From: a virus
IMG/VR virus record: IMGVR_UViG_3300022665_000643
Location: 1 to 32,065 of that record
Length of the DNA: 32,065 nucleotides
Direction: 5' to 3' (one strand)
The position numbers were made by a program, and so were the translations under genes. The notes under the pieces were generated by a model. It had not been told where the DNA came from, ran no database searches, and worked only from the letters and a program-made list of their open reading frames with translations. This document shows, piece by piece, positions 7,772 through 13,615 of this stretch; position 1 is the stretch's first letter, and every line of letters begins with the position of its first letter.

Positions 7772-7978
7772 ATGACTAAAACAAAAGTTACTAGAGAGGA
7801 ATTGAAAGAACTAACAGAAAGCATGTTCAGAAAAGTTGTTGAGGCAGGAGCGGGATCACAATTTATGACATTCGTCAGGAAAGACGCGAAGGAAGAGGGC
7901 GTGAAGATAGGAGCTATTATCGGATTTATAGTCGGATTCGCTATCGCCACAATCGGAGCGATTCTGATCGCAATATAA
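7772..7978 (+). CDS. Small glycine-zipper membrane protein
   Basis: 68 residues. ATG at 7772 is chosen because a start further upstream would overlap the preceding gene heavily. A charged helical N-terminal half (REELKELTESMFRKVVEAG) is followed by one C-terminal membrane helix with a glycine zipper, GAIIGFIVGFAIATIGAILI. It may insert in the host membrane; function not known. Stop and next start share TAATG. It is an isolated membrane protein among soluble early genes and lies far from the lysis cassette. Confidence 0.65.
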   Translation: MTKTKVTREELKELTESMFRKVVEAGAGSQFMTFVRKDAKEEGVKIGAIIGFIVGFAIATIGAILIAI

Positions 7979-8238
7979 TGTTCTGGCAAAAAAAATTACC
8001 AAAGCCAAAGATTGATCCGAACCGACTGATGACGATGAAGATCCTCATGATGACAGCGATCTTCTGCAAGAGACTCGGGATTTCTCCGAGAGAATATCAT
8101 CGACTTTTGCAAGAAGAGGCGAAGAGCATGGAGTGGCTTAATGAGTTCAACCAAGTCGTGATCGAAGAATTAAAATCAAAAGGGATCGGACACATGACCG
8201 AAGATGGCAAGCTCGTTCCTGACAAAAAACATGAGTAA
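7978..8238 (+). CDS. Hypothetical early protein
   Basis: 86 residues, sharing TAATG with the previous stop. The sequence runs MFWQKKLPKPKIDPNRL, a hydrophobic helix MKILMMTAIFCKRLGI, then SPREYHRLLQEEAKSMEWL and a polar end. The pattern (L-G-I-S-P-x-E-Y-x-x-L) resembles a small helical, possibly HTH-like, domain but is too weak to assign. It overlaps the next gene by 8 nt, so it belongs to the same coupled early operon. Confidence 0.6.
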   Translation: MFWQKKLPKPKIDPNRLMTMKILMMTAIFCKRLGISPREYHRLLQEEAKSMEWLNEFNQVVIEELKSKGIGHMTEDGKLVPDKKHE

Positions 8239-8461
8239 AATTATTCTTAAAAATATCGGGCGTGGAAAAATCAACAGAACGCTTGAACTGGAACAAAACC
8301 TTGATGAAGAAAATCTCGCCGAAATTGCCTACACAGAAGTTTGCAAACATCTTGCAAGCAGTAGCGTTGAACTTTCTCCAGACGGAAAGAAAGGAAAAGG
8401 GTTTTGGAAGGTGCGTGTTGGAATAGGCTACCATGTTGGCGATGTGCAAATAATTGTATGA
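8231..8461 (+). CDS. Hypothetical early protein
   Basis: 76 residues from the ATG at 8231. An upstream in-frame start would overlap more of the previous gene. Sequence: MSKIILKNIGRGKINRTLEL, then acidic ENLAEIAYTEVCKHL and a C-terminal beta-rich part (FWKVRVGIGYHVGDVQIIV). No family recognised. The stop is overlapped by the next ATG (ATGA), as is usual in this operon. Confidence 0.58.
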   Translation: MSKIILKNIGRGKINRTLELEQNLDEENLAEIAYTEVCKHLASSSVELSPDGKKGKGFWKVRVGIGYHVGDVQIIV

Positions 8462-8709
8462 AAAAAAACATGGATGAAGATACAGAAAAATGCGGAGAGT
8501 GTGGTCGGAATGCTCCTTCCGAGTGCCTCTCTCCGATGGCTGTGGGCGGTGGTGGAAAGTTAGGCTACACACCCGCTATCTGCCCCCTGTGTGCCTTAAA
8601 GATATCAAATGAAGTGCATGGAATCGAGAGAACAGAGCTCACAGGGACAATGGCTCAACAAATGCTCGAAGAGTGCGAGGAGTATTATCAGGAAACTAAC
8701 CAAATATAA
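8458..8709 (+). CDS. Small zinc-ribbon protein
   Basis: 83 residues from the ATG overlapping the previous stop. Two pairs, CGECG (about residues 12-16) and CPLC (about 52-55), can bind one zinc ion; between them lies SPMAVGGGGKLGYTPAI. The C-terminal half is a helix rich in Glu (LTGTMAQQMLEECEEYYQET). Proteins of this layout are frequent in phage early regions and are mostly uncharacterised, perhaps binding nucleic acid. Confidence 0.63.
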   Translation: MKKNMDEDTEKCGECGRNAPSECLSPMAVGGGGKLGYTPAICPLCALKISNEVHGIERTELTGTMAQQMLEECEEYYQETNQI

Positions 8710-8711
8710 TT

Positions 8712-8888
8712 ATGATTGATACTTGGACATGCCATGCTTGCAACAAAGAAAGACCTGACCGTAGCATCAGCGTCTTAACTTATTCACTAAAGGATTTGCC
8801 AAATGCAGAGCGCAACTTCAGGTATTGCAATGACAACGATGAGTGTCTTGCAACTGCAGAAAAAAATGCTCGTGCAGGAAAGCCATGA
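8712..8888 (+). CDS. Small zinc-finger protein
   Basis: 58 residues: MIDTWTCHACNKERPDRSIS at the start, then NFRYCNDNDECL near the middle of the C-terminal half. The arrangement C-x2-C...C-x5-C looks like a one-zinc finger; the WTCHAC-x-x-x-RPD start is common to small phage proteins. Target unknown. ATG lies 2 nt after the previous stop; the stop is overlapped by the next ATG (ATGA). Confidence 0.68.
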   Translation: MIDTWTCHACNKERPDRSISVLTYSLKDLPNAERNFRYCNDNDECLATAEKNARAGKP

Positions 8889-9043
8889 GGAGAATCAGCG
8901 ATGGAGACCTCCAACTCCTCATCGATGGATTGACGGAGTACAAAAAGGATGGCGTGATCGATCCGTGGTTGCTCGGTGATGGTCGAATCATCGAACCTCT
9001 CGATGTCCTCCTTGAATTACAAGAGTTAAGATCACAATCATGA
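8885..9043 (+). CDS. Conserved small phage protein
   Basis: 52 residues, starting at ATG 8885 in an ATGA overlap; a GTG at 8843 is in frame but lies inside the previous gene. The sequence MRRISDGDLQLLIDGLTEY, then DPWLLGDGRIIEPLDVLLEL is one compact helical domain with a well-conserved look (R-I-S-D, D-P-W-x-L-G-D-G, E-P-L-D-x-L-L-E-L). I know similar short proteins from phage genomes without a function. Confidence 0.65.
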   Translation: MRRISDGDLQLLIDGLTEYKKDGVIDPWLLGDGRIIEPLDVLLELQELRSQS

Positions 9044-9210
9044 AAAAAATACACAAATATGGGACAGGGGATGAAGTGCCTAAAGGCGCAGAATATCTCA
9101 CGACAATCGTTCAAGAACAGAGCATCGCGCAAGATAATATCCAAACAGTCACAACGCGATTGGTGTGGCATTATTTTCTTGTTGATGTTGATCAAAAACA
9201 ACATGAATAA
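9040..9210 (+). CDS. Small hypothetical protein
   Basis: 56 residues: MKKIHKYGTGDEVPKGAEYL, then TIVQEQSIAQDNIQTVTTRL and VWHYFLVDVDQKQHE. It shares ATGA with the previous stop and overlaps the next gene start by 8 nt. The N-terminal phrase Y-G-T-G-D-E-V-P-x-G-A-x-Y-L is seen in short phage proteins of unknown role. Probably a small beta fold. Confidence 0.58.
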   Translation: MKKIHKYGTGDEVPKGAEYLTTIVQEQSIAQDNIQTVTTRLVWHYFLVDVDQKQHE

Positions 9211-9469
9211 AATCAGCGAGAAAGCATTTGCTATGCTGTGCTATCTTGTCCTGATGGATCATCACGGACATGGATATATAGATGCTCACCCTTCGTATAT
9301 CGAAGAAAAACTCTACATTCTCAATCTCGGAATCGAGGCGTGGGAATTATTGGACTATCCCAATCAAAGGAAAGTTCTCCAGTATCTCGGGCATTGGAAG
9401 TTTCAAGTCCCCGAAGAGATCAAAAAGCAAGAGGCGGTTCGCAAAAAATATCATGGCGAGAATATATAA
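9203..9469 (+). CDS. Hypothetical early protein
   Basis: 88 residues from the ATG at 9203; an upstream in-frame codon would run back across the preceding gene. Mostly helical: MNKISEKAFAMLCYLVLM, a His/Gly-rich turn (DHHGHGYIDAHPSYIEE), then AWELLDYPNQRKVLQYLGHW. No recognised family. DHHGHGY and DAHP could be a metal site but lack context. Overlaps the next gene by 17 nt. Confidence 0.58.
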   Translation: MNKISEKAFAMLCYLVLMDHHGHGYIDAHPSYIEEKLYILNLGIEAWELLDYPNQRKVLQYLGHWKFQVPEEIKKQEAVRKKYHGENI

Positions 9470-9665
9470 AAAGCATTACACATCATTCAATCGGGAGATC
9501 CTCGGGGAAGTCCTATCGCAAAAAGCCCTTCGTAGTTTGGATCGATTTTATACCCAAGCGAAGGTGATCAGGACTCTTCGGAAACTCCACGATGATCCTG
9601 TCGTGCAATTCAACTATGAAATACAAATCCTTGATCGTAAACCCACCAAAAAAGTGTTGAAGTGA
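9453..9665 (+). CDS. Small basic protein, last gene of the early operon
   Basis: 70 residues from ATG 9453, strongly basic (MARIYKKHYTSFNREILGEV, RSLDRFYTQAKVIRTLRKL). The net charge suggests nucleic-acid binding, but no fold is recognisable. It overlaps the previous gene end and is followed after about 55 nt by a terminator that also overlaps the next promoter, so it ends the transcription unit. Confidence 0.58.
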   Translation: MARIYKKHYTSFNREILGEVLSQKALRSLDRFYTQAKVIRTLRKLHDDPVVQFNYEIQILDRKPTKKVLK

Positions 9666-9719
9666 AAGGGATCCTAATCGATGTGGGGATAAGGTGTGCG
9701 TATGTGTATAAAACAAAGA

Positions 9720-9740
9720 CCCGACAGAAGTCGGGCTTTT
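9720..9740 (+). terminator. Rho-independent terminator
   Basis: CCCGAC-AGAA-GTCGGG followed by CTTTT. Compact 6-bp GC stem with T-tract; it ends the early operon and abuts the next promoter. Confidence 0.82.
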
Positions 9741-9748
9741 GTTATAAT
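9740..9748 (+). promoter_or_regulatory. Extended -10 promoter for the wHTH gene
   Basis: TGT-TATAAT (TATAAT 9743-9748) immediately after the terminator stem. CCGACA at 9721-9726 is a poor -35 at 16 nt, sitting in the terminator stem. Leader of about 25 nt before the ATG at 9779, without SD. Confidence 0.6.
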
Positions 9749-9778
9749 AGGTAGATATCAGCTAACCTATTAAAATCT

Positions 9779-10483
9779 ATGTTTTCACCTTCATTCATTA
9801 TCATACCAAAAAGCGTTTATCAAGACAAGAAGCTCCAACCTCTCGATCTCAAGGTATGGGGCATTATTTATTGGTATCTCAATCTTAAGGATGGAAAATG
9901 TTTTGCCTCGAATCTCTCTATTGCTCGGCAGTGTGGATGCCTTGAAAGGTCGGCAAAAAGAAGCGTGAAAAGGCTCGAAGAAAGGGGTCATATCAAAAGA
10001 TATTTCAAAGACAAATCAAAAAGGAATCGAATCAGAATTGAGATTACTTCTGCTTTGATGGGTCAAATGGTCACTCGCGAGGGTCCATCTGATGACTCTA
10101 TCGAGGGTGCATCTGGTCACCATATAAAGAATAATATAGAAAAGAATAGAGAGGTTGCGACAAAAGTCGCGACCCCCCCTAAAAAGACCCGAAAGGACTC
10201 CGATCCAATGACTCTTGACGAATTTGTGAAGTTATGCCGAAAGGACAAGAATCGACATATCAATCTCATCGCTGAATATGCTGATGAGAAGAAAGTCGGA
10301 TTCAAGACCTATGGACAGTGGAGATTATTCATTGTCAGGAATGTGCGCCCCGCAAGGGATCTCTCCCATTTTGACGATGATCAGATCAGCAAAGCGATGA
10401 AAAGAATCGATCAGGCGAAGAATGGAGATCGATATCTTACGAAGTGGACTCTTGAAACAGTGTTGAAATATCTCGAGGATTGA
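9779..10483 (+). CDS. Winged-helix DNA-binding protein, probable replication initiator
   Basis: 234 residues. Residues about 1-85 form a winged helix: FIIIPKSVYQDKKLQPLDLK, WGIIYWYLNLKDGKCFAS, LSIARQCGCLERSAKRSVKR and LEERGHIKRYFKDKSKRNRI (recognition helix and wing). This N-terminal type occurs in phage replication initiators (lambda O / RepA-like) and related HTH proteins. A Thr/Lys-rich linker follows, then a C-terminal helical domain (TLDEFVKLCRKD, GFKTYGQWRLFIVRN, AMKRIDQAKN) resembling DnaD-like tails. It has its own promoter and stands before the recombination genes. A regulator is the alternative. Confidence 0.65.
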   Translation: MFSPSFIIIPKSVYQDKKLQPLDLKVWGIIYWYLNLKDGKCFASNLSIARQCGCLERSAKRSVKRLEERGHIKRYFKDKSKRNRIRIEITSALMGQMVTREGPSDDSIEGASGHHIKNNIEKNREVATKVATPPKKTRKDSDPMTLDEFVKLCRKDKNRHINLIAEYADEKKVGFKTYGQWRLFIVRNVRPARDLSHFDDDQISKAMKRIDQAKNGDRYLTKWTLETVLKYLED

Positions 10484-10507
10484 CCCATCATCGGGAGCGT
10501 GTATAAT
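10480..10507 (+). promoter_or_regulatory. Sigma70-type promoter upstream of RNA element B
   Basis: TTGACC (10480-10485), 16 nt, TATAAT (10502-10507), overlapping the stop codon of the wHTH gene. Transcription from about 10514 gives a 134-nt leader containing structured element B before the ATG at 10648. A GGAACATTCGG box just downstream resembles the upstream boxes of the 6274 and 6994 promoters. Confidence 0.7.
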
Positions 10508-10531
10508 TAAAAGACTGGAACATTCGGATAG

Positions 10532-10640
10532 TTCTTTGAATGAGAGACAAAGAGTATTGTGGCGGTGCTTTAAGTCATTGGTTATCTAATAAGCTCGGCA
10601 AGGTTAACCACATAATCCCTTGCCTCTCTCATTCAGGGAA
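10532..10640 (+). ncRNA. Structured RNA element, copy B
   Basis: Closed by a 16-bp stem: TTCTTTGAATGAGAGA (10532-10547) with TCTCTCATTCAGGGAA (10625-10640), two G-U pairs. Relative to copy A the pair AAC/GTT has become AAT/ATT on both arms, a compensatory change. Inside, GGCAAGG (10597-10603) pairs CCTTGCC (10618-10624); TGTGG (10558-10562)/CCACA (10608-10612) and GGTTA/TAACC cross it, so they form a pseudoknot or alternative state. It ends 7 nt before the next ATG, with AGGGAA possibly acting as an SD held in the stem. Confidence 0.72.
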
Positions 10641-10647
10641 TTCAACT

Positions 10648-11076
10648 ATGCTCAAAAAATTCCTACAAAAACAAAAGAAGCAGACCGAATCTTTCCGAGT
10701 GATGGACAAAACTGATCTTGAGTTGTTTGATTCGAAGATCAAGAAGTATCTTGCTGAATGGTGTGTGGACAGGGCGAAAATGTCCTTCGAGGATCCCAGA
10801 ATGAGCGATGAGGGGATGAAATGCCCTCAAGGGTATCATGCGGTTATGATCCTCACAAAAGAACAGAGAGAGGCGTTTCTGATGGATCAGGGAGCGATCA
10901 ATCGGAATGGATCAATCATCGGGCAAAGGGTCGGGGGGGAGTGGCAACTTCCTTTTTTATTCCATAAGCTCGAGGATCAGATCGGGCAGTGGGAATCGTG
11001 GAAGGGCAAGAGGCAATATGCACAGATGAAACAGCTTGAGGGTTACGAGGAGAGGGCCGGAGAGAAATCAATATGA
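10648..11076 (+). CDS. Hypothetical protein behind RNA element B
   Basis: 142 residues from ATG 10648. The frame is open to an ATG at 10540, but that lies inside the 5' arm of the RNA stem and its peptide looks non-coding. Sequence: basic start (MLKKFLQKQKKQTESFRVMD), DLELFDSKIKKYLAEWCVDR, GYHAVMILTKEQREAFLMDQ, GSIIGQRVGGEWQLPFLF, ending in a charged helix. Soluble, no recognised family. The AGGGAA 8 nt upstream is the only SD-like string before a main gene and is paired in the element, so translation may be gated by the RNA. Confidence 0.62.
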   Translation: MLKKFLQKQKKQTESFRVMDKTDLELFDSKIKKYLAEWCVDRAKMSFEDPRMSDEGMKCPQGYHAVMILTKEQREAFLMDQGAINRNGSIIGQRVGGEWQLPFLFHKLEDQIGQWESWKGKRQYAQMKQLEGYEERAGEKSI

Positions 11077-11357
11077 AAAAATGTTTACTTGAAAATAAGC
11101 ACGCTAAACAAGCAAAAAATGTAGAGCATTGTGTGTTTTGTAAAAAGAAAATAGGCCTATCTTATAAAGAGAGGGTGCAAAAAAGAGTTGATTTAGTGCC
11201 ATATCTGGTAAAACAAAAAATTCTTGACCTTCTTCATTCAGGAAAAACTGTTGGGGAAGCCCTTGATGAGTCGGGCATCAAAGACAGAGATGCGGGTTAC
11301 GAAATTATCAATCAAAATATTGATTCGGTTCACTTTTTGAGAAATACGGCATTATGA
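11073..11357 (+). CDS. Small zinc-knuckle and HTH-like protein
   Basis: 94 residues, ATGA overlap with the previous gene. A cysteine/histidine set lies at the N-terminus (KKCLLENKHAKQAKNVEHCV followed by FCKKK: C-x-x-x-x-x-H, H-C-x-x-C). The second half reads ILDLLHSGKTVGEALDESGI then KDRDAGYEIINQNI, a helix-turn-helix-like pattern in which G-K-T-V-G-E-A-L-D-E-S-G-I resembles small phage or transposase HTH segments. A role in DNA binding is likely but inferred. Base use is more AT-rich than its upstream neighbour. Confidence 0.58.
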   Translation: MKKCLLENKHAKQAKNVEHCVFCKKKIGLSYKERVQKRVDLVPYLVKQKILDLLHSGKTVGEALDESGIKDRDAGYEIINQNIDSVHFLRNTAL

Positions 11358-11397
11358 AAATAGTATTGAGGGCGTTAGTACTTTGATGGGGGAAGAT

Positions 11398-11590
11398 AAA
11401 AAATGAGGGGGTGGGACACGAACCCACCTATATGAGGCAACGGGTGCAACGCCTAAAAAACATGAGGTTTGCCCTCAACTCTCCCCATCAGAGCATTAAT
11501 TACTTGATTCCTGTCTGCGAGTAAATTCGGTTTTTATTTTCCACCCATGGGATTTTGAGCTTGAGTTTTCCTCAATCGTAGGCAGGAATC
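11398..11590 (-). ncRNA. Candidate minus-strand structured RNA
   Basis: The 355 bp between genes at 11357 and 11713 holds no credible ORF. Read on the minus strand, an extended -10 (TGT-TATAGT, 11596-11604) would start RNA at the 5' base of a 15-bp stem: 11590-11576 with 11520-11506 (arms GATTCCTGTCTGCGA / TCGTAGGCAGGAATC on the + strand, two G-U pairs). Further 3' come a TGAGG/CCTCA hairpin (11463-11477), AGGC/GCCT (11435-11454) and a GGTGGG/CCCACC hairpin with a tRNA T-loop-like TTCGTGT (11410-11428), then six Ts (11403-11398). An 8-bp stem TGATGGGG/CCCCATCA (11384-11391/11483-11490) spans the end. No family recognised; the + strand could be the functional one. Confidence 0.5.
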
Positions 11591-11595
11591 AGGGT

Positions 11596-11604
11596 ACTAT
11601 AACA
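11596..11604 (-). promoter_or_regulatory. Extended -10 promoter for the minus-strand RNA
   Basis: On the minus strand TGT-TATAGT, 6 nt before the base of the 15-bp stem. A TTGACA lies at 11616-11611 but only 9 nt upstream, too close to be its -35. Confidence 0.4.
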
Positions 11605-11611
11605 AGAAGAT

Positions 11612-11637
11612 GTCAATATTGAGGACTTGATATTGAC
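11612..11637. promoter_or_regulatory. Operator-like inverted repeat
   Basis: GTCAATAT (11612-11619) and ATATTGAC (11630-11637) form a perfect 8-bp inverted repeat with 10 nt between. It overlaps the -35 of the rightward promoter and lies just upstream of the leftward -10, so a bound dimer could control both. The binding protein is unknown; the 9779 or 11073 products are candidates. Confidence 0.6.
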
Positions 11638-11655
11638 TCGAAGATTCGATATAAT
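11627..11655 (+). promoter_or_regulatory. Sigma70-type promoter for the recombination operon
   Basis: TTGATA (11627-11632), exactly 17 nt, TATAAT (11650-11655). ATTCGATAT again precedes or overlaps the -10, as in the 6274 and 6994 promoters. Leader of about 50 nt before the ATG at 11713, without SD. Confidence 0.8.
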
Positions 11656-11712
11656 ATAGATATTAACAAATTATTCCCGCTGTCGAGGGAAGATGAACCA
11701 TCATTAAAAAAT

Positions 11713-12483
11713 ATGGTTGAAGAAAAAAAAGACCTTGAGATTGTGACAGAATCCAAGGCAGTTCTATTACAAGGCGATCCCGAAGCGCAGTTGGCGTTTG
11801 CACAAAAGTCCTCATCGGCTCTCATGGCTATCATGAGACAAAAGCCGAAGAAGGTGATGATCAATGGGGAGCAATATCTCGAGTTCGAGGATTGGCAAAC
11901 TGTTGCTCGGTTCTATGGAGCGAGTGTCGGGGTTGAGTGGACAAAAATCATCATCAGGGATGATAAAGTTTTCGGCTATGAGGCGAGAGCGTATGTGAAG
12001 ATGGGGGGAGAGATCATTTCAAACGCAGAGTCTGCTTGTATGCGTGACGAGCCGAAGTGGGACACTAGAGCAGTATATGAATGGGAAAATAATAAGCGTA
12101 AAAAAATCGGGGATGAGCCCGTGCCGGAATTTCAGCTTCGGAGCATGGCGCAGACTCGAGCATCAGCAAAAGCCCTTCGCAATGTTTTTGCTTGGGTGGT
12201 CGTTCTCGCAGGATTCAGGCCAACTCCTTCCGAGGAGATGCCTCTTGAGCAATCGAATTATCAGGATCAGGATCAACCGCCATTCCCGTCAAAGCCTTCA
12301 CCGAGGGAACAGGCGCCGAAGGCGGGAACCAAGGAGATTGATCAAGGAGATGGCAATGTTTTGATCTGCTCGGTTGAAAATTGCGATGTCGAATTGAGCG
12401 AGAAGGTGGCGCAGTATTCAATGCAGAAATTCGGGGAAGGATTGTGCTTCGATCATCAAAAAGGCGCAAATAAAAATGGTTGA
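11713..12483 (+). CDS. Probable recombination/ssDNA-annealing-type protein with C-terminal zinc finger
   Basis: 256 residues. The core has LEFEDWQTVARFYGASVGVE, GYEARAYVKMGGEIISNAES, ACMRDEPKW and FQLRSMAQTRASAKALRNVF, then AWVVVLAGFRPTPSEEM. The S-M-A-Q-T-R-A-x-x-K-A-L-R helix after a beta sheet recalls Rad52/Erf-type single-strand annealing proteins, but I cannot place it in a named family. After a Pro/Gln-rich linker a zinc finger follows (CSVENCDVEL...SMQKFGEGLCFDH), as on many phage annealing proteins. It leads an operon with a Gp157-like gene, and its promoter carries an operator. Confidence 0.55.
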   Translation: MVEEKKDLEIVTESKAVLLQGDPEAQLAFAQKSSSALMAIMRQKPKKVMINGEQYLEFEDWQTVARFYGASVGVEWTKIIIRDDKVFGYEARAYVKMGGEIISNAESACMRDEPKWDTRAVYEWENNKRKKIGDEPVPEFQLRSMAQTRASAKALRNVFAWVVVLAGFRPTPSEEMPLEQSNYQDQDQPPFPSKPSPREQAPKAGTKEIDQGDGNVLICSVENCDVELSEKVAQYSMQKFGEGLCFDHQKGANKNG

Positions 12484-12904
12484 AACAAAAAAGAAGGAGC
12501 TGTCCGTCAAGTCGATGGCAACTCTCTCGGAAAAACTCTATCAAGTGCGAAGGGATATAGAGGAGATCGAAGAACATTTCCGAGAGTCAATCAATTATCA
12601 AAAAACGATCCGAGATGGCTTGCAGGGAAAATTGCTCGATGCCATGAACCATCATGGGTTGAGATCGCTGAAAACAATATCGGGGGATTCATTCTATATC
12701 GGGTCGAGAAAATCAATTAACATCATTAACCCGATTTTCGCGCTCAAGTGGGCGAAGGAAAATCATTGCTTCAATGTCGACAAAAGACTCGTGGCTCAAA
12801 AACTCAAGAGCATGGACAAAGTTCCTGCAGGTTTCGAGCTCATTGAAGGGCAGTATATTGGGATCAAAAAACCGAAAGAAAAAGTCCTCGATCATCTCGC
12901 ATAA
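12476..12904 (+). CDS. Gp157-like coiled-coil protein
   Basis: 142 residues, overlapping the previous gene by 8 nt. An N-terminal coiled coil (MATLSEKLYQVRRDIEEIEE through ESINYQKTIRDGL) precedes an alpha/beta part: MNHHGLRSLKTISGDSFYI, FALKWAKENHCFNVDKRLV and GFELIEGQYIGIKKPKEKV. The order resembles siphovirus Gp157-type proteins, which usually sit next to annealing proteins and may assist recombination or phage resistance. Family match is by pattern only. Confidence 0.55.
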   Translation: MVETKKKELSVKSMATLSEKLYQVRRDIEEIEEHFRESINYQKTIRDGLQGKLLDAMNHHGLRSLKTISGDSFYIGSRKSINIINPIFALKWAKENHCFNVDKRLVAQKLKSMDKVPAGFELIEGQYIGIKKPKEKVLDHLA

Positions 12905-13319
12905 AAACGAGAATCTCAAGCAGTATCTTGATCGGTTATTCGATGAAGCAAGAGTGCTGTTCGACAGATCGAAGCGGTGGGGCAAGATCGAAATGATCAC
13001 AGCGCTCACAATGATCATTGTGATCTGGTCTACAGGCGTTGTTTGGATATGGATCATCGCATTCAACTTGTGGATGATAGTGGCTCTTTCAAGGAATCTC
13101 TATATCGATCGCCACTTGAACAAAAAGTTCGGAGAGATCGAGGGAGCATTCCGTGTCTTGAGGCTCCTCGGGTTGATTGATGATGATAAGCCGAGCGGGA
13201 AGAAGGACAGGGAAACCAAGAAACAAAAGAGGGCTTTATTCGAAAGGCTGAAGGAAACATGGGGCAAGATCAGACTCGCACCTCAACTTCAGCCACAGTT
13301 GGCGAAAATAAAATCATGA
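12858..13319 (+). CDS. Membrane protein with two hydrophobic segments (start uncertain)
   Basis: 153 residues from a TTG at 12858; an ATG at 12774 overlaps the previous gene by 131 nt and GTG at 12954 is the shortest option. The conserved-looking part begins about NENLKQYLDRLFDEARVLFD. Then come MITALTMIIVIWSTGVVWIW and IIAFNLWMIVAL, one long or two short membrane helices, followed by a basic cytoplasmic tail (KKDRETKKQKRALFERLKE). Not recognised. It overlaps the next gene by ATGA, so its C-terminus is secure. Confidence 0.55.
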   Translation: MGSKNRKKKSSIISHKNENLKQYLDRLFDEARVLFDRSKRWGKIEMITALTMIIVIWSTGVVWIWIIAFNLWMIVALSRNLYIDRHLNKKFGEIEGAFRVLRLLGLIDDDKPSGKKDRETKKQKRALFERLKETWGKIRLAPQLQPQLAKIKS

Positions 13320-13441
13320 CCAAAGAAGAAAGATTTAAAACAAAAGTGAAAGCGGGGATTGCCCTTCTAAATGTAGCAAGACCAACATGGCTTACGAGAA
13401 TAGATTTAGGCAGGCTAGATTTAGCTAGTACTAATTCCTGA
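13316..13441 (+). CDS. Small protein, possibly truncated
   Basis: 41 residues: MTKEERFKTKVKAGIALLNV then ARPTWLTRIDLGRLDLASTN. The W-L-x-R-I-D-L-x-R-L-D-L core belongs to small phage proteins that usually continue with a cysteine-containing segment (C-I-L-G-Q); here a TGA follows directly, so it may be shortened. Start fixed by an ATGA overlap with the membrane protein. Function unknown. Confidence 0.5.
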   Translation: MTKEERFKTKVKAGIALLNVARPTWLTRIDLGRLDLASTNS

Positions 13442-13603
13442 ACAGTATTAAAAAGGGAGAAACAATCAGGCCAGATCACTGCTCTATTTGTAAGATCAAA
13501 ACTACCCCCCCACGCCCACCATGATGATTATTCAAAACCGCTAGAAGTAAGATGGGGGTGCCGAACGTGCCACGCTGGGCTTCATAGCAAGAAGAAGAAA
13601 TGA
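13435..13603 (+). pseudogene. Frameshifted HNH/zinc-finger-type ORF
   Basis: Two frames together spell one small zinc protein. Frame 1 gives KKGETIRPDHCSICKIKT up to 13503; frame 2, from 13511, gives HAHHDDYSKPLEVRWGCRTC then HAGLHSKKKK and a TGA. The C-x2-C ... H-x-H-H-D-D-Y-x-K-P-L-x-V-x-W-x-C-x-x-C-H layout is typical of small phage HNH-like zinc proteins. The frames meet at a run of seven Cs (13505-13511); removing one C restores one ORF. No ATG was found for the first half. Either a true pseudogene, a homopolymer read error, or frameshifting. Confidence 0.6.
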
Positions 13604-13609
13604 TAAAAT
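13604..13609 (+). promoter_or_regulatory. -10 box 6 nt before a start codon
   Basis: TAAAAT followed by TAAGTC and the ATG at 13616: the same spacing as the 3013 and 25250 boxes, suggesting a leaderless transcript. No clear -35. Confidence 0.4.
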
Positions 13610-13615
13610 TAAGTC

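Noticed and set aside
10540-10647. Coding extension of the 10648 gene to an upstream ATG
   Set aside because: The 36 extra codons coincide with the paired arms of RNA element B and show no protein-like pattern.
11398-11475. Canonical tRNA on the minus strand (T-arm-like GTGGG-TTCGTGT-CCCAC, 6 of 7 acceptor pairs at 74 nt)
   Set aside because: No valid anticodon arm can be placed, the T-loop lacks the conserved A58, one acceptor pair fails, and a T-run follows directly. Kept only as part of the ncRNA candidate.
11506-11590. RNase P-like motif (GAGGAAA-x-x-C-x-x-G-CTC on the minus strand)
   Set aside because: The similarity is short, the P4 partner and other conserved regions are absent and the stem-loop is far too small.
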